The notes beneath the pieces are model-generated. The model was given only the letters and a program-made list of their open reading frames with translations, did not search any database and was not told the DNA's origin. Positions 44,451 to 56,429 of a stretch of DNA of 64,000 nucleotides are shown one piece after another. The stretch covers positions 248,001-312,000 of the forward strand of contig JAOVFP010000018.1 in assembly GCA_025738555.1 (NCBI GenBank). The letters are read 5' to 3'. Source of the stretch: Cyathus striatus (Eukaryota > Basidiomycota > Agaricomycetes > Agaricales > Nidulariaceae). Every line of letters begins with the position of its first letter. The stretch's first letter is position 1. Made by a program: the position numbers and the translations under genes.

Positions 44451-45157
44451 TCTCCAATTGGTCAAAACTATGATTATATTTTGGGCAAAGTCGTAAACAC
44501 GTACTAGACTACTAGTAGGTTGGAACAAGATTTACGATTACTTGGAATGCTACTGTTGATAACAAAATAGTATAGTTACGAAGAGAATACGGTGTGATTG
44601 TTAAGTGCTCATACGCGCTAACTAGATAAACAGAAGCCAAAGGCATCCGCATTTCTCGATGTCGTGTTCGTATGTATGTAGTCACATTCAATCCATAGTC
44701 AGTGGACGGGGAAGAATGACGAAATCTATCATGAACCATGTCTAAAGCGCCCCAGGAAATGAACGAGCAGCGACATATGAATCCACACCGTGAGGCACTC
44801 ATCCAACGGGTCAGATGGATGTCTCGAGAAAGGTGCGATGGGAGAGGTTGAGAGGTGTACACTGCGTAAGGATGGATAGGTGCAAGTGGAGGCTTGGGTA
44901 CGCTAGAATAGGCTTAGGTGGAATCTGAATTTGAAAATCATAATGCGTTGGGTAGCTGATATGAGAAATGGTGCTGTTGGTTGTAGAAGTTGCATGAGAA
45001 TGCACGACAGAAACCATCCGCGACTCCAAGATTACTAAAGGAAAATACCAATTCATCCCTCCACTACTCCCATCGAGCTACCCTGCTGCATGATATACTT
45101 CCATTGTGTCGCTTTAACCTCCTTACATAGCACGCTAAAGTCACTTCATGGGGACGT
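44451..45157. other. 3' flank of RNase T2 copy 2
   Basis: Collinear with 29629-30420 but lacking ~70 bp. No convincing gene. It ends in GGGGACGT, the insertion site of Plavaka-2 (GT duplicated). Confidence 0.6.
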
Positions 45158-45178
45158 TGTCACAAAAGTTTAGTTTGC

Positions 45179-46429
45179 CAGTCAATGCATTAGGAGGCAT
45201 CGTAAGGGCTTAAGGCAAAGGCTGGCCTATGAGGCAAATTGTTGAACACATAATTATAGGATGTATTATAAGGTATGGCTGAGAATCTTACAATGCTACG
45301 TGGTATGGCGTGGTCTCAACACCAATTATAAGATCCCTCGCTATATCCTGTAATGTAATATATGCTATCGGCATCCTCTTAATGTATAATTGGGCTGCTC
45401 GTTCAGCCTTGCACGAAAATCTATACCATATAATGGCTTTTGTGTCCTGTACCCTTAATCTCGCTTGTAAGGCAACAACAAATTGGGATAACTAAATTTA
45501 GATCTAGGTCTCATCCTCCCCAGAATCCCGGTCCTCGGATAATCCTCTACCAATTTGAATCTGTCAAAGTCGAATGGATATAATAAAATCTATTATTGGT
45601 GAGCTATCATGTTTACATATATGTACGATACTTATTACACAGGTACGTAACAGGAGCGCCCATTTTGATCAGCGCACATCAACGTCGTCAACAGCAAGCT
45701 ACTCACCTAAGCCCATCGACAATAACGAAGCTACCCAATGACACCCGAGTTGGTAGATCATGTGTTGATATAAGAAGAAAGATGTAAGCATATGTAAATG
45801 GAGTAAGGGTGGAATACATACTAACCTTTAGCTACAGCAGCCACCACCAAATGCCTATGCGTGCACACATCACCTTCAGTGCGTTCTGATGAGGCTATAG
45901 CGGAAAACTGTTTTGCTTTATAGCTTTTGGGCAGTTTCATTGGTAAGCATATACCGGATCTTGCATATTCTCAACATGTTGCCAACCAGTACGCCTAGAC
46001 CATCTGGAAACATCAAGGGCCATTGTGGCTCTGGATTCCAACTTCCAGCCTTTGACCATTGATGCGATCACATGTCTGAATCCTACTGTATCAGACTGGA
46101 TCCCAGTTTCACGAACCTCATGCGAATGGTAATCCAGTGGATTACATCATAGGTACATTCTTGCTCATTGACATACCCGATGGAGGGCTGAAACTACATT
46201 GCCTAGTACGTGCTGCGCCCTTTCCTGCCTTTATTCAGGATTACTCATGCAAGTTTCCAGGTACTAGATTATTGTTCCAGCCCATCTTAAGGCAATATCG
46301 TAATGTGAATGTTCCTTGCAAGGTCGAGTTTCGCTCCGGTCATCCACAGTGAGTATTTCTTTATAAAGCGGCGTTGCTTTCCCTTTATCCCTCAGTAATA
46401 TACTCACTATCTTACTACAGTTATAACTC
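45179..46429. other. Left arm of Plavaka-2, non-coding
   Basis: AT-rich with repeated TATAAGG, GGCATCGTAAGGG and CTTACAATG motifs. Open frames here are short and not conserved-looking. An upstream exon of the partner gene may lie at about 46137-46349 but I cannot confirm it. Confidence 0.45.
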
Positions 46430-47817
46430 ATGCTTTACAAACATAACAACCGAGCTGTTTCTTTGCCACCCGGAAGCGACCCGGATGAAGAACCATCACA
46501 GGAGGATGGGGAGGAAGATAGTATGGATGACGATCTTCCTATGGATCTCGAAGTTGTTATTCCAGGACCACAAGCATATAAGGATGACTTACGAAAGGTA
46601 TTTTTGTCTTCGGCAGTGGATTTAGGATAATGGGATACTACTTAACATTGCGATTGCAGGGTCTTCGATGCGCGCAGCTCAAGGTTTCGAAGCTGTATAA
46701 AGAACTCAAGAAATTACGAAAGGAGAAAGCTACTCTCAAAGCCGCAAAGTCTGGAACACGTCGTCGACTCCAGTGTACAAATTCGCATCCAGACGACGAC
46801 ATCATTGTGAAAGCGGGACGATATTTCTCGACTATGTTTGAGGTATGGATGTGCGAGGCAATGAAATTGGCGGTTGCTTTGCCAGATTCAGATTATGACG
46901 ATACCGACTGGAATTCAGCTGAGAGGTATGCTGATCCAGACATGCAGATGGAGGGAATTAGGCGTGATTTGCGGATGGTAGTGCCATCGTTCCTGCATAA
47001 CATTATGAATGGAACGTCATCTGATCATTTCATTGCAAAGGTGAGCAGCCCAATATTTACTCAATGGTCACACTGTTCAATTCAAACTAACCATACCATA
47101 TAGTTTGATCACGGAATGCAACAGCAACGTTCAAATGTTGCAGAACAGGTTAGAGCAGTACTTCCGTTGATTATTGGGAATGATTTGGATCATGACACTC
47201 TGCTTGGCTATGACCCCAAGTCTGGAAAGTATAAGTTAATGCCACCTGTATTCTTTCCGAAGTGGAATATAGGTGACAAACGGGTATTCATGTCAGATGT
47301 GCTGCTCGATGTAAGAGCCATTAAATTTTATTTTTAAAGTGACTAATATCTAATTTTACAGCTTGCACTTTGTTTACTCCATGGTCCCACTGCTCTTCGT
47401 GCGAGAAAGGAAGGGAAGGCATTTAATCCAAATACTGTTGTTAAACACTGGGGCTTGACAACAGTAACGCCAGGATTTATTGCGCTTGTGGCCATTATGG
47501 TAAGTGACTACACATTCATCTTATTATATCTATTGACACCTGTACTTAAGACACGCTTTGGCTTATCTGGTGATTCCGAGTTCATCCTTGTTGGTGAATC
47601 GGGTATTACCTATGCGGAAGATTTCAAAGCCTACAAGTTAATGTTATATAAACTCTACAGTAAGCCGATTATTCAAGGGGTTTTTCAGCAGTACAATCAA
47701 ATTATATTCCCTAATCAACCAGCTGAGAAGGATCCAGCTGTGCTACGAGATGATGAACTCTATCTCGAATTACTGAATTCCTTTGATGACGAGCCACAGC
47801 TATGCATATCTACGTAG
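46430..47817 (+). CDS. Plavaka-2 partner protein, DUF6698-like (tentative)
   Basis: Exons from ATG 46430 (acidic PGSDPDEEPSQEDGEEDSMD start), then about 46661, 47104, 47362 and 47552 to TAG 47815-47817. Introns lie near 46598-46660, 47041-47103, 47311-47361 and 47500-47551. After a Lys/Glu coiled-coil-like stretch (KLYKELKKLRKEKATLKAAK) comes a globular region with FFPKWNIGDKRVFMSDVLLD, LHGPTALRARKEGKAFNPN and HWGLTTVTPGFIALVAIM. That organisation recalls the basidiomycete DUF6698 family, a recollection rather than a search. It is unrelated to the Plavaka-1 partner. An earlier start exon is possible, since ATG 46430 follows an acceptor-like TACTACAG. Confidence 0.6.
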
Positions 47818-50800
47818 TCAAAGTAGTATATCGTTGTCTATCAAGTCGTTAACATAGTAATCATGCTCCGATTCTGTCTTTACAATATATACACCTTGAA
47901 TCACTGATTCAAGAGATATAAAAATAGTATTCTTGACTCCAGTGAGCTCTCGTAGTCTAGGGAACCCTATAGCACGATCTTTCCAGGTTGGTTTTGTAAT
48001 AGCATCAAAGAGTTGTACAAGTGCCATAGAGTGTGTGGACCGATCAACTTCTATGGTAATTTCAAATAGAAGAAGTCGTGCATATGCAATGTTGTTATCT
48101 AAAATCAACATAACACAGTCATAACGAGGTTGGCCATGGTAATGATCTTTGCAGTGCAGGATACTCCGCACCACACTCCAGTCTTCTTTGGAAACATAAT
48201 CAATATCAAGCTCGTAAAATTGCTGAATCTTCAGATGTGATTAGAACTCATGATAGCAAATTCAGTAACGATACATTCTACCTTTCCATTTCTCCCCAGA
48301 ACTATTGTATCATGCTTTTTAATTTTTTCTTTTTTCCTATAACTCTGAGTTAAATATGTTTGTAGTCGACTAGAGAACTTGAAGAATTGAGGATTCCTTG
48401 CAAGGTCCAGTGGGAGTGCTTTGGGATTAAGTTCAGGACCCTTTCCATACAGTGAAACATGTTGAATCTTCGAAGGAATGACTTCATTCCTCTTGATTAG
48501 ATCATATGTAGCTGTCTTCATCATTGCAAGGGTGAATTGGTAGTGTTCATGTTGCATAATCTGCAAATGTGAAAAGGTGCCATTGTTCTGATATTAATTA
48601 TACATACCTGTCTTCCCAAATGTTCCTGCCTGTCATTATAATGTTTTGCAGCTTCCTTTAAAGGTCCATGAGCTCGCTCATTCAATTTAGTATTATATAC
48701 CGAGGTCACACCTTTCTGCTCAATGTCGTCAAACATATGAGCAAAAAGGGCATGAACCTTTGGAATATTCCATGTCCATCCAAATTTATCGGTAGTATGC
48801 TGTAATAAAACTATCAAATATAGTGCTGTGGCATATGTTAATATTTGATTTACCTTTAATAGTTGGTGTAATTGCTTAATCTCTTCTCGGCCTTCAGCAA
48901 TTGTATCCTCTGTATGCATTTTGAACCGTGAATAATTGCTAATGACTCCTAGACACCGAATACATTGAATTATAAGTTGGTTTGCCTGTGTTATCTCTGG
49001 TGCTATTCCGTGTAGAATAATCTACCAAATATATTATGCATAGCTCTTAAGAAATGTCATAATGATAACATACCCTGAGGAGATCTGCATATTTGCTTCC
49101 ATCTGTGAAGTCAATACCAAGCACATTTTGGAAGGATGGCAAACCACTCCAAGCAGGCAAGTCACCGGTTCTAGAGCTAGTTATTCAACAATTTTTAAAT
49201 TGTGCTAAGACCATACTGATTGTTAATTCGTGCAGATGCAGCACGGTTTCCTTCAAAATACTGCTTGATGTACCTCCATAGCCGCTTCAATATACCTAGT
49301 TCATTTGCATGGAGCACATCATAAGACATAGTACTATAAATATCAGTATGTGGAAAGATCCAATAGCAATTCTAGGCAGTTACATTAGTATGTTTATTAA
49401 ATATTTAACTAGTTGCTTTCAAATCACCTTCAAGTACACAAGTCCAAGTGGCTTGTAAATTCTTTCTTGTTCTTCAGCAGATAATGTTGAAGTATCATTC
49501 CAAAGGCAAACATATGTACTAGTGTTGCGTGGATTTCCACTAACAATTGAATTTGCAAAGTTAACTGTTGGCTCTTCACAAGTTGGGCATGCAGCCTCTC
49601 CATTCACTCCACGATTTAGTGTTACAATTATTCTGTGAAGATGTATTAGTAAAGTGAATTGAATAGATAGGTAAAATTTAGTACTGCTCTTCATAGTCAA
49701 GTGAGTGTATCAATATAGATGGAAATAATTGTCTAATTATTTCATCACCACATTCAAACCATTCACCAATGTTGGCAGGTTCTTCAAGTGACTTCAGTAC
49801 ATGAGACATGGCTTCATGCCAAACAGATCGATGATGATTAGCCCATGAATGTTTTCCTGCATGCTCAGTATTGTCATTAACCTGTAAAGATTGATGTTGA
49901 GGAACTGTAAAATTAATAAACAGGACATGTACTTGCAATTGGAAGCCAAGCAATGACATGACCACCTGCAAATCTATTTGTGTTCCGAATGTTAGATGGA
50001 AGATTTAAAATTCTAGCAATCACTGGATAGCTTTTGCGTCCACCAAAGTTTGAAACTTGTCCTTTATCACTCCAAATTAGTAGGCAAATCGGAACACTCT
50101 CTTTTGGCAATTCACTCTGCAAAAATGATAGTATTTGTAAGAGAAATATTCAAATGATTGTGTTAATGCTTGCCTGAAGCCTCCAGAATTTATCTCCTGT
50201 CCAAGGTTCATTCCAAAAGCGAACCTTTTTGTTTCCAAGCACATGGTATCTTTGTTCTGCATACCAAGTGAAGCTCTTCCATGTTATTGGATCAGAAAGA
50301 ACTTCTTTTACCCAATCCCAGATAGGTCTACAAAGGACTTCATAGTGATATTCCTGTTTGTTGTATGGAACTGTAAATTCAATTGTATCAAACTAAATGT
50401 ATACAGTCAGTATTGTATATAATGAAAAGAAAATACATCTTACACCAAGTGTAAGTGATGCTGCTGATTGAATTAAGCGATTCATTTCAAATATTGAAGT
50501 GAATGTCACATCATTTGCTGGTTCCAACCGGTTTTTAATGAAGTCTAGCCATTCCTTGCTCGTCACATCACTAAAGTTTAGTCTTACACACTTCTCAGCG
50601 AACTCAAGGTCTTGTACAGTGCGAAATGGATGCCAGGGCTTTAATTCAGTCCATAAATCATCTGTGTTGCTGAGGGAGGATGAATTGGAGACATCTTCAT
50701 TATATTTTTCTATAGGCACTTTCACTGACTTCTTTCCACTGTAGGGGTGATATTCTATTTCAATGAATTCTTGCACATTATCTGAATTAACTAATCAGCT

Positions 50801-51187
50801 TCACCAAATGATTATAATGTAAATGTAGAAACCAGCTGTCCCTTGTTCTGATTCATCTTGTGAATTGGTCATATCAATATCCATTACTTCAAGATTTGCT
50901 GAGAATATGAACATGAGATCTCAGCACATAGAGTATATCCACTTATAGCTACCAAGGCTGTTTATATCATTTTTACTGGGAACAGATTCATTCCCATGTA
51001 TGCTAACATCATTAAAACGATCTTCTGTATCCGCTGTAGCACTAGTATCCACCATGTGGTGGTAATTCCGTGCACATAATGTCAAGTGATTGTGGAAACC
51101 TTGCGATTTAAAGTGATGATGACAGTGTAAGCATACAATATCATTTGTCAACGCAGCTTTTGAACGTTTGCCAGACTTTCGAGCCAT
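47818..51187 (-). CDS. Plavaka-type transposase of Plavaka-2
   Basis: ATG at 51187, TGA at 47820-47818. The N-terminus is basic (MARKSGKRSK) with a zinc finger (CLHCHHHFKSQGFHNHLTLC). Further blocks: WDWVKEVLSDPITWKSFTWY, WTGDKFWRLQ, GHVIAWLPI, CPTCEEPTVNFANS, SYDVLHANELGILKRLWRYI, WNIPKVHALFAHMFDDIEQK and ERAHGPLKEAAKHYNDRQEH. The C-terminal ~150 residues form a separate domain (YDCVMLILDNNIAYARLLLF). Introns are numerous and short. I found no stop or frameshift that a plausible intron does not remove. Its stop codon abuts the partner's stop with no base between (47817/47818). Confidence 0.75.
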
Positions 51188-51609
51188 TGGTTGTGTGAGG
51201 TAGAAAGCAATGAATCGTTCAATCGATAGAGCACAGTATGATAAGATCAATGATAACCGAGATCGTCTATATCAAACATGCATAAATCAAAGTGAACAGT
51301 GATTGAACAGTGAAGTGCAAGTGTCATTAGCCTTGTGTAACTTGAGCTGATACTGCAATGGCTTATAGTAATTGTAAAATATTACGGATACATTGTGAGA
51401 TGTTTCTAAGATTACGTTGACATTAAAAAGTTGCTCTAAGATTATGAATGCCTTAATATAAATTTAACTTCGTGCAGGTGTCATATAAGGCATTGTATGA
51501 CAGCCCATATCTTATAATGCCTTGTATACTAATTATAAAGTCTTCGCTGGTGCCCTACAATTATCTTACAACTCATTTCCGTGGGACTAAAGGCTTAAGG
51601 CCTTACAAT
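51188..51609. other. Right arm of Plavaka-2
   Basis: Promoter side of the transposase. It carries subterminal TATAAGGCATTG, TATAATGCCTTG and TTAAGGCCTTACAATG motifs related to the left arm. Confidence 0.55.
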
Positions 51610-51913
51610 GCAAATTCAATTTTCGTGACAGTGGCACCTTCCCCTTCCGACGTTGGCACTGTAACTTGAGGTTCAGTTTGATGCATCCTAGGCGACGACT
51701 GCGAGCTGAGCCCAGTAAAGCTTTAAAGTTGTGCTAGTTAACTGGAGGATGAGTTAGCATCGTTCACATGAAAAGGAAGGGAAGAAACACACCTGGCGTA
51801 GTTATTCAATCACAATAGCCATGATACTGCTCTCTTTCAGCCTATACTCCTGGGATACCATGTCCTTTCGAACGATACGCGACATGAATGTAGCGAGCAT
51901 GCGCTATTTGTAG

Positions 51914-51988
51914 GTAGCTGGGGGGCAAGGGAGACGTGCTCCTAGCTAGCATGAGGGAGAGGAGGGCGGCGGAGCCCGAGTAGCGAGA
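51914..51988 (+). repeat. ~75-bp GC-rich repeat, copy 2
   Basis: Near-identical to 30541-30616. Here about 60 extra bases follow before the shared sequence GTACACCGAGAGACAGCC resumes. Confidence 0.7.
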
Positions 51989-51999
51989 ATTCAGAAAAC

Positions 52000-52850
52000 C
52001 TAATCGTCATCTGACCGTAATACCATACTTATACGGGAAGGGAAAGGTACACCGAGAGACAGCCAGCCATCTAGAGAAATGACCAAAAGAATTGTGCGTG
52101 GACGTCGTATATAGCCTATGCCTAAAAAGCGCCCACAAGCGCCAACGAGATAAAGAAGGATAAAGATAAGCGAAGGGCACGTTGCACTGCCACTCGGAAG
52201 CATCTCCCGGATTACAAACATACCCTACAGTCTGACTTGTACGCAGGCTCTCAAAAATATACCTCCAGTGCTACCTGATATCAACTGTTCTCTGTAATAT
52301 GCCAATAGCTCCGTGAGTCGTTTGCGTAGTGATCGGAGTGACCTTTAAATCCACTCTCACGTTCTCCTGGTGGCCATATCATGAGTCTTCGAATACAGCA
52401 AAAGATAGCTGAAACGAGGAATCCGAGGTTCTCATCAGATCCATATAAGCCACGGATTTTTGGGCGTGGTGTTCGTGTCGTGGAAGACGTCTCATATATA
52501 GCTCTTTATCAATCATGGGCTGTTCAATATTCTTTATCGGTCCAATACAGTGGATTTTCAGGATGCTGATTTGCCTATTGCTGTATATGAGATATTGGCT
52601 ATGTCAGTTTCATGTTCCGAGATATATCCGCGCAAATCTTCCTACATCAACATGCCATATGCCGTAAAAACTTAGCGAATCAATTGCTGTTCCGCTCTAG
52701 TACTATTTTTGAATTCACTGTTGTTCTATGGAAGTTGATCAAGGCGGTGACTGTCAACTCATGATTGCACGGGTGCTATTTCCTGGCGCCAAGTCATACT
52801 CTTAAAAGAATGTAGTCATAAGCTAGACCGTACTTAATTAATCCTTCACA
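52000..52850 (+). repeat. Leader piece and 5' flank of seven-helix gene copy 3
   Basis: 52110-52215 is a leader copy (AAGCGCCCACAAGCGCCAAC, GATAAGCGAAGGGCACGTTG, GGAAGCATCTCCCGG). 52218-52850 parallels 30745-31404, with about 40 bp lost near 52670. Confidence 0.7.
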
Positions 52851-54022
52851 ATGAGCTCTCCGACAATTATAGACGAGGGCGAGCGGTGTCTAGACTTTTA
52901 TAACACCACACTTATCAACAAGTCAATTAAACCATGGATTTATGGAACTTTTGTCGCCTGTGGTTTATACGGTGCAATTGTAATCGTTTCAATAGGGTAC
53001 ATCCGTATCATCAGGACCCACTCAAAAAGCAAAAACAGTCTCAGCGTACTGCAGAAGATTCTTTCGCTTTACACTGCTATGGCATTCATCCTCAGCACAC
53101 TTGAAATTGTAGCAGACATTCGGACCAGTGCAGCATTACTTTCCTTAACTTGCACTTTTAACGTGCCTCCTGGACACTTAGATAGTGCATATGTCTATCT
53201 ATTGGACAGTTGCAATCGATTACCTGGAGGAGCTGGTTGGTTGGGAAACGCTTGCTTCATGTTAACATCATGGTCAGCGGATGCGTTGTTGGTGTGTTAT
53301 CTCATTGGAGATAGTTGCTATACTCGTTGAGTAACATACCTCAAAGATATGGCGTTTTTTTTGCAGTATATCACGACGTCAAGCTGGTAAAGTGGAGTAT
53401 ATTGACATTATCACTTCTAGTTCAAATATCCTTGATTGGTAAGTGCGATAAAATGTTGTCGCGTGGATTAAATTCTGAACAACGTATTACAATTTCCAGT
53501 GATAGGAGGATTCGCATTTGACATGCTCTCGCGAGGACCGACATTGGTGTTTCATTTCGAATATATCTTTATTTACATATTCGAAGGAATTACAGTGGCT
53601 CAAAATCTAATGCTCACGATGTTAATTGTGGGAAGGCTACTTCTATACCGGTACAGGATTCGAAAAGTATTGGGCGGTAGTCATGGACATGAATATATCA
53701 GCATAGTAGCAATGCTGATTGAATCACAAGCGATCCTAGTAATATCACAAATGTGGCTAATTAGAATTGGAGATATCAGACTTGATCCAGGCGTATTCGA
53801 AGGAAGCTTCATGATCCCATATCAAATTGTTGGGCAGATGCAGGTAAGGATACTGATATATCATTTGTATTATTTCTGAGACTTTATCATGCTGTCCCAC
53901 ACAAGGTTCTAGCTCCAATCACCGTGATCTATAGAGTCATGCTAGGAAAGGCCCGCGAGGCGCATACAATTTCACAGTTCATAGCTAGATCCCGGATTGA
54001 CAACATATCAAATGACAACTGA
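52851..54022 (+). CDS. Seven-helix integral membrane protein, copy 3 (335 aa)
   Basis: Exons 52851-53325, 53367-53438, 53500-53843 and 53906-54022 (1008 nt). Same helices as copies 1 and 2. Differences lie mainly in loops: LLDSCNRLPGGAGW, DMLSRGPTLVFHFEYIFIYI, and WLIRIGDIRLDPGVF before the last helix. No nonsense codon, all splice sites kept. Three intact and loop-diverged paralogues within 41 kb suggest retained function such as recognition of different ligands, but this is inference. Confidence 0.8.
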
Positions 54023-55090
54023 GTGACACGTATTCCGCTATGAAGAGAAACCCTTTACGGCTCATTTTTATGTTATTACCAATAAATCATAGAATACACC
54101 TTATCAAGCTGGTAATAGACCCAGTAACGTTATTAGGGGGAAACGTCGAAGATGAACGATAAGATGATAGACGTGGTAGCGTACATTGCAAAGTTTTGAG
54201 TTGAACAGTGGAATAGTAGAGAAGAGTTGAAGAGGAGGAAAGTTGGTTGGCGGTATCCTCTCGACATAGAAATTACGCGTGCGGTTGGTGCATCCGTCCA
54301 ATCTCCAGTTCCTAGTGAGCTCGCAATAGAGGTGAAGTGAGGGGGAACGCGAAGCTGGTATTCACTGGGTGTAGATACGACATTTATCTATGTAATAAAT
54401 GAAATGTCATGTGAATGACAGCGTGTAAGTAACAAAGTACGGAGATGAAAAATAATAAAACCGGATTTTGCAGTGCAGGCAGAATGCCTGCTCCACAGAG
54501 TCCGTAAGAACGAGAGAAAACGAAAACACTTAGGTATCCAGAAATATTTGTCTTGAAAATTTTCGAGCGCACTGGACAGCTGTGTGTTTTGTGTTATCAA
54601 AATTAAGGCACTGATTGTAGACAGAAGGTCAAGGCATGAAGCGAGGACTTACAAACCCTACGTACTAAGTACAGACTGAGTCTCCTTAAAAAGACGACTT
54701 ATCAAGGCCCTCGAATCTCGAGAGATGTTTAAATGGATAACATATGTAGCAGCCAGGCTAAATAATGCTTAATTTAACAATTTCGAATATTGAGGCTATG
54801 ACTTGGATCATTTGTGAGTACATGAAAATATCGAAAAAATTGCACATTAGAAGGGAGAGATTCTGCAATAGCATTCAATAACATTCGTGAACACACGAAA
54901 AGATGATGTCTGGTGTCACAGTGTCGATGTCTGGAAGTGTACCTCGAAACAGTTGAGAGTCATATACTACTTGAGGCGCTTTGTATGAACCCTCGAGGCA
55001 TTGTTGAACGTTTTAAACTTTCGCCAAAAGATAACGGAGAACAAGCAACACGTTCAAACTTCATAGACGTTATTCAATGCTTTAAGCTTT
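54023..55090. other. 3' flank of seven-helix gene copy 3 with ~245-bp insertion
   Basis: Collinear with 14151-14960. Unlike there, about 245 extra bases lie between two CACTG copies (near 54366 and 54611); the relic unit at 61205 has a single CACTG. Inside is a stem-loop of the TGTGGAGCAGGC family (54469-54497). No gene seen. Confidence 0.5.
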
Positions 55091-55699
55091 ACTTGAGTCA
55101 CTGTGGACGCGTCGAGCGTAGAGAAATGACCAAAAGAAATGCGCGCGGACGTATATAGCCTATGCCTACAAAGCGCCCACAAGCGCCAACGAGATAAAGA
55201 CGGATAAAGATAAGCGAAAGGCACGTTGCACCGCCACTCGGAGGCACTCCCCGTCGCACAGTACTTGCGCGCCAAGTTGAGAATACCGATGTATTTGGCC
55301 TTACGCCTTCTGATACAAATACACTGACGTAATTTTAGCAGTTTTCGGTGTTGCTCGCTCACAGTGTGACTACTATCCGCCCACTCTCCCACCTCCTCGG
55401 TGCCATGAATATCCTATAGCTGATACCCTCAAACCACATCCTCGAGTTCATTCCATCCCAAGCGTGAGCAAGGAAATCCTATTCTCACGTACAAACAACA
55501 CAAAAGTTGCTATTGTGCACCCGAAATAGACCGTCCAGTGGGGACAATGGGAGATGCAGAGGCCGGACGGGAACAAAAGAATGGTGCAACGTGTGCTGGT
55601 GAGCCTCTATCTATCTTTCGTCCCTTCCTTCCTCTTACGCGATGCCCCCTTTTTGCAGTTGCGCTTGCGTAGCTCCGTTTTACCGTTTACGATGTTCAC
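55091..55699 (+). repeat. Unit leader and type-I ABC upstream region (unit 3)
   Basis: Same ordered blocks as 22482-23039 and 35173-35633 (GCGTCGAGCGTAGAGAAATG, AAGCGCCCACAAGCGCCAAC, GTGCACCCGAAATAGACCG and a UTR-intron-like segment at 55598-55660). Confidence 0.7.
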
Positions 55700-56200
55700 G
55701 ACTATACGTTGGTGGTATCAACCGCTCCTACTCTCAAGTACGGATTGGACATGTCTTCAAGAACGTCTCTGGATTCCCAACTATCCGAAATCAAACCCTC
55801 TTCTACTCGCGTCGCTCCTCCGCCTCCTCCAGCATCTCGAACGACACACACCCTCCATCAAACTCTTCTTCTCCCACCTCTCACCACAAAATCGACTCAC
55901 CCTCCTCCCCGCAGCGCTCGCTTCCCTAATCTTAGGTGGAATCGCACTATTATGAACATCATCATCGACGAAGCATTCAATGCCATCTCGATGTTCGCAT
56001 GCTCACACCCCTCACAGCAAGATAAAGATACGCTCCTGCACGATATAGGGTGATCTGCGTTAGAGCTTGTCGGGTTAGCTGTGGGCTCGATTGCCCTAGG
56101 GAGCCTGACGAGCAGTTTATGGATATGGACGGGGGAGGTTAATGTGCGGATGTTGAGGAGGAGAATGTATCGTGGTGTTATGGTCCGTGAGGCCTCAGTG
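55700..56200 (+). pseudogene. ABC exporter pseudogene, type I (copy F)
   Basis: The start codon region is deleted relative to copies B, C and G. The tail is readable (GLDMSSRTSLDSQLSEIK), then frameshifts; WTGEVNVRMLRRRMYRGVM marks the end of the TMD1 remnant. At about 56190 it gives way to the NLR segment. Confidence 0.75.
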
Positions 56201-56429
56201 ATCGAGGGAGTCCTCGAATCGAGCATGCCTTGTCCACGAGGCAAAGTATTGGCATATATGTATCTTACTCTAATCGAAATCTAAATGGTGCACTCATCCA
56301 CTGGTTACAGAGAACACTGTTCAAATGTTACAATTCATTCTTCTCATACTTACTTTGATGCACGAAATTTTTCCCCGTACCTCGGGTTCGACACATGGGT
56401 CGACACTTCGAATGCCAAGGACGTCGCCG

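Larger units (their letters stand above)
45158..51630. mobile_element. Plavaka-2: full-length Plavaka-family DNA transposon (6473 bp)
   Basis: The ends TGTCACAAAAG and its inverse CTTTTCGTGACA-like right end give 21-bp inverted repeats with 4 mismatches (45158-45178 and 51610-51630), flanked by GT on both sides (45156-45157 and 51631-51632). The empty site is present in unit 1: GGGGACGTAGTACCTTCC at 30414 against GGGGACGT / GTGGCACCTTCC around the element. Subterminal arms are rich in TAAGGC/GCCTTA and TTGTA motifs. It holds two convergent genes. It belongs to a different subfamily from Plavaka-1. Confidence 0.85.
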
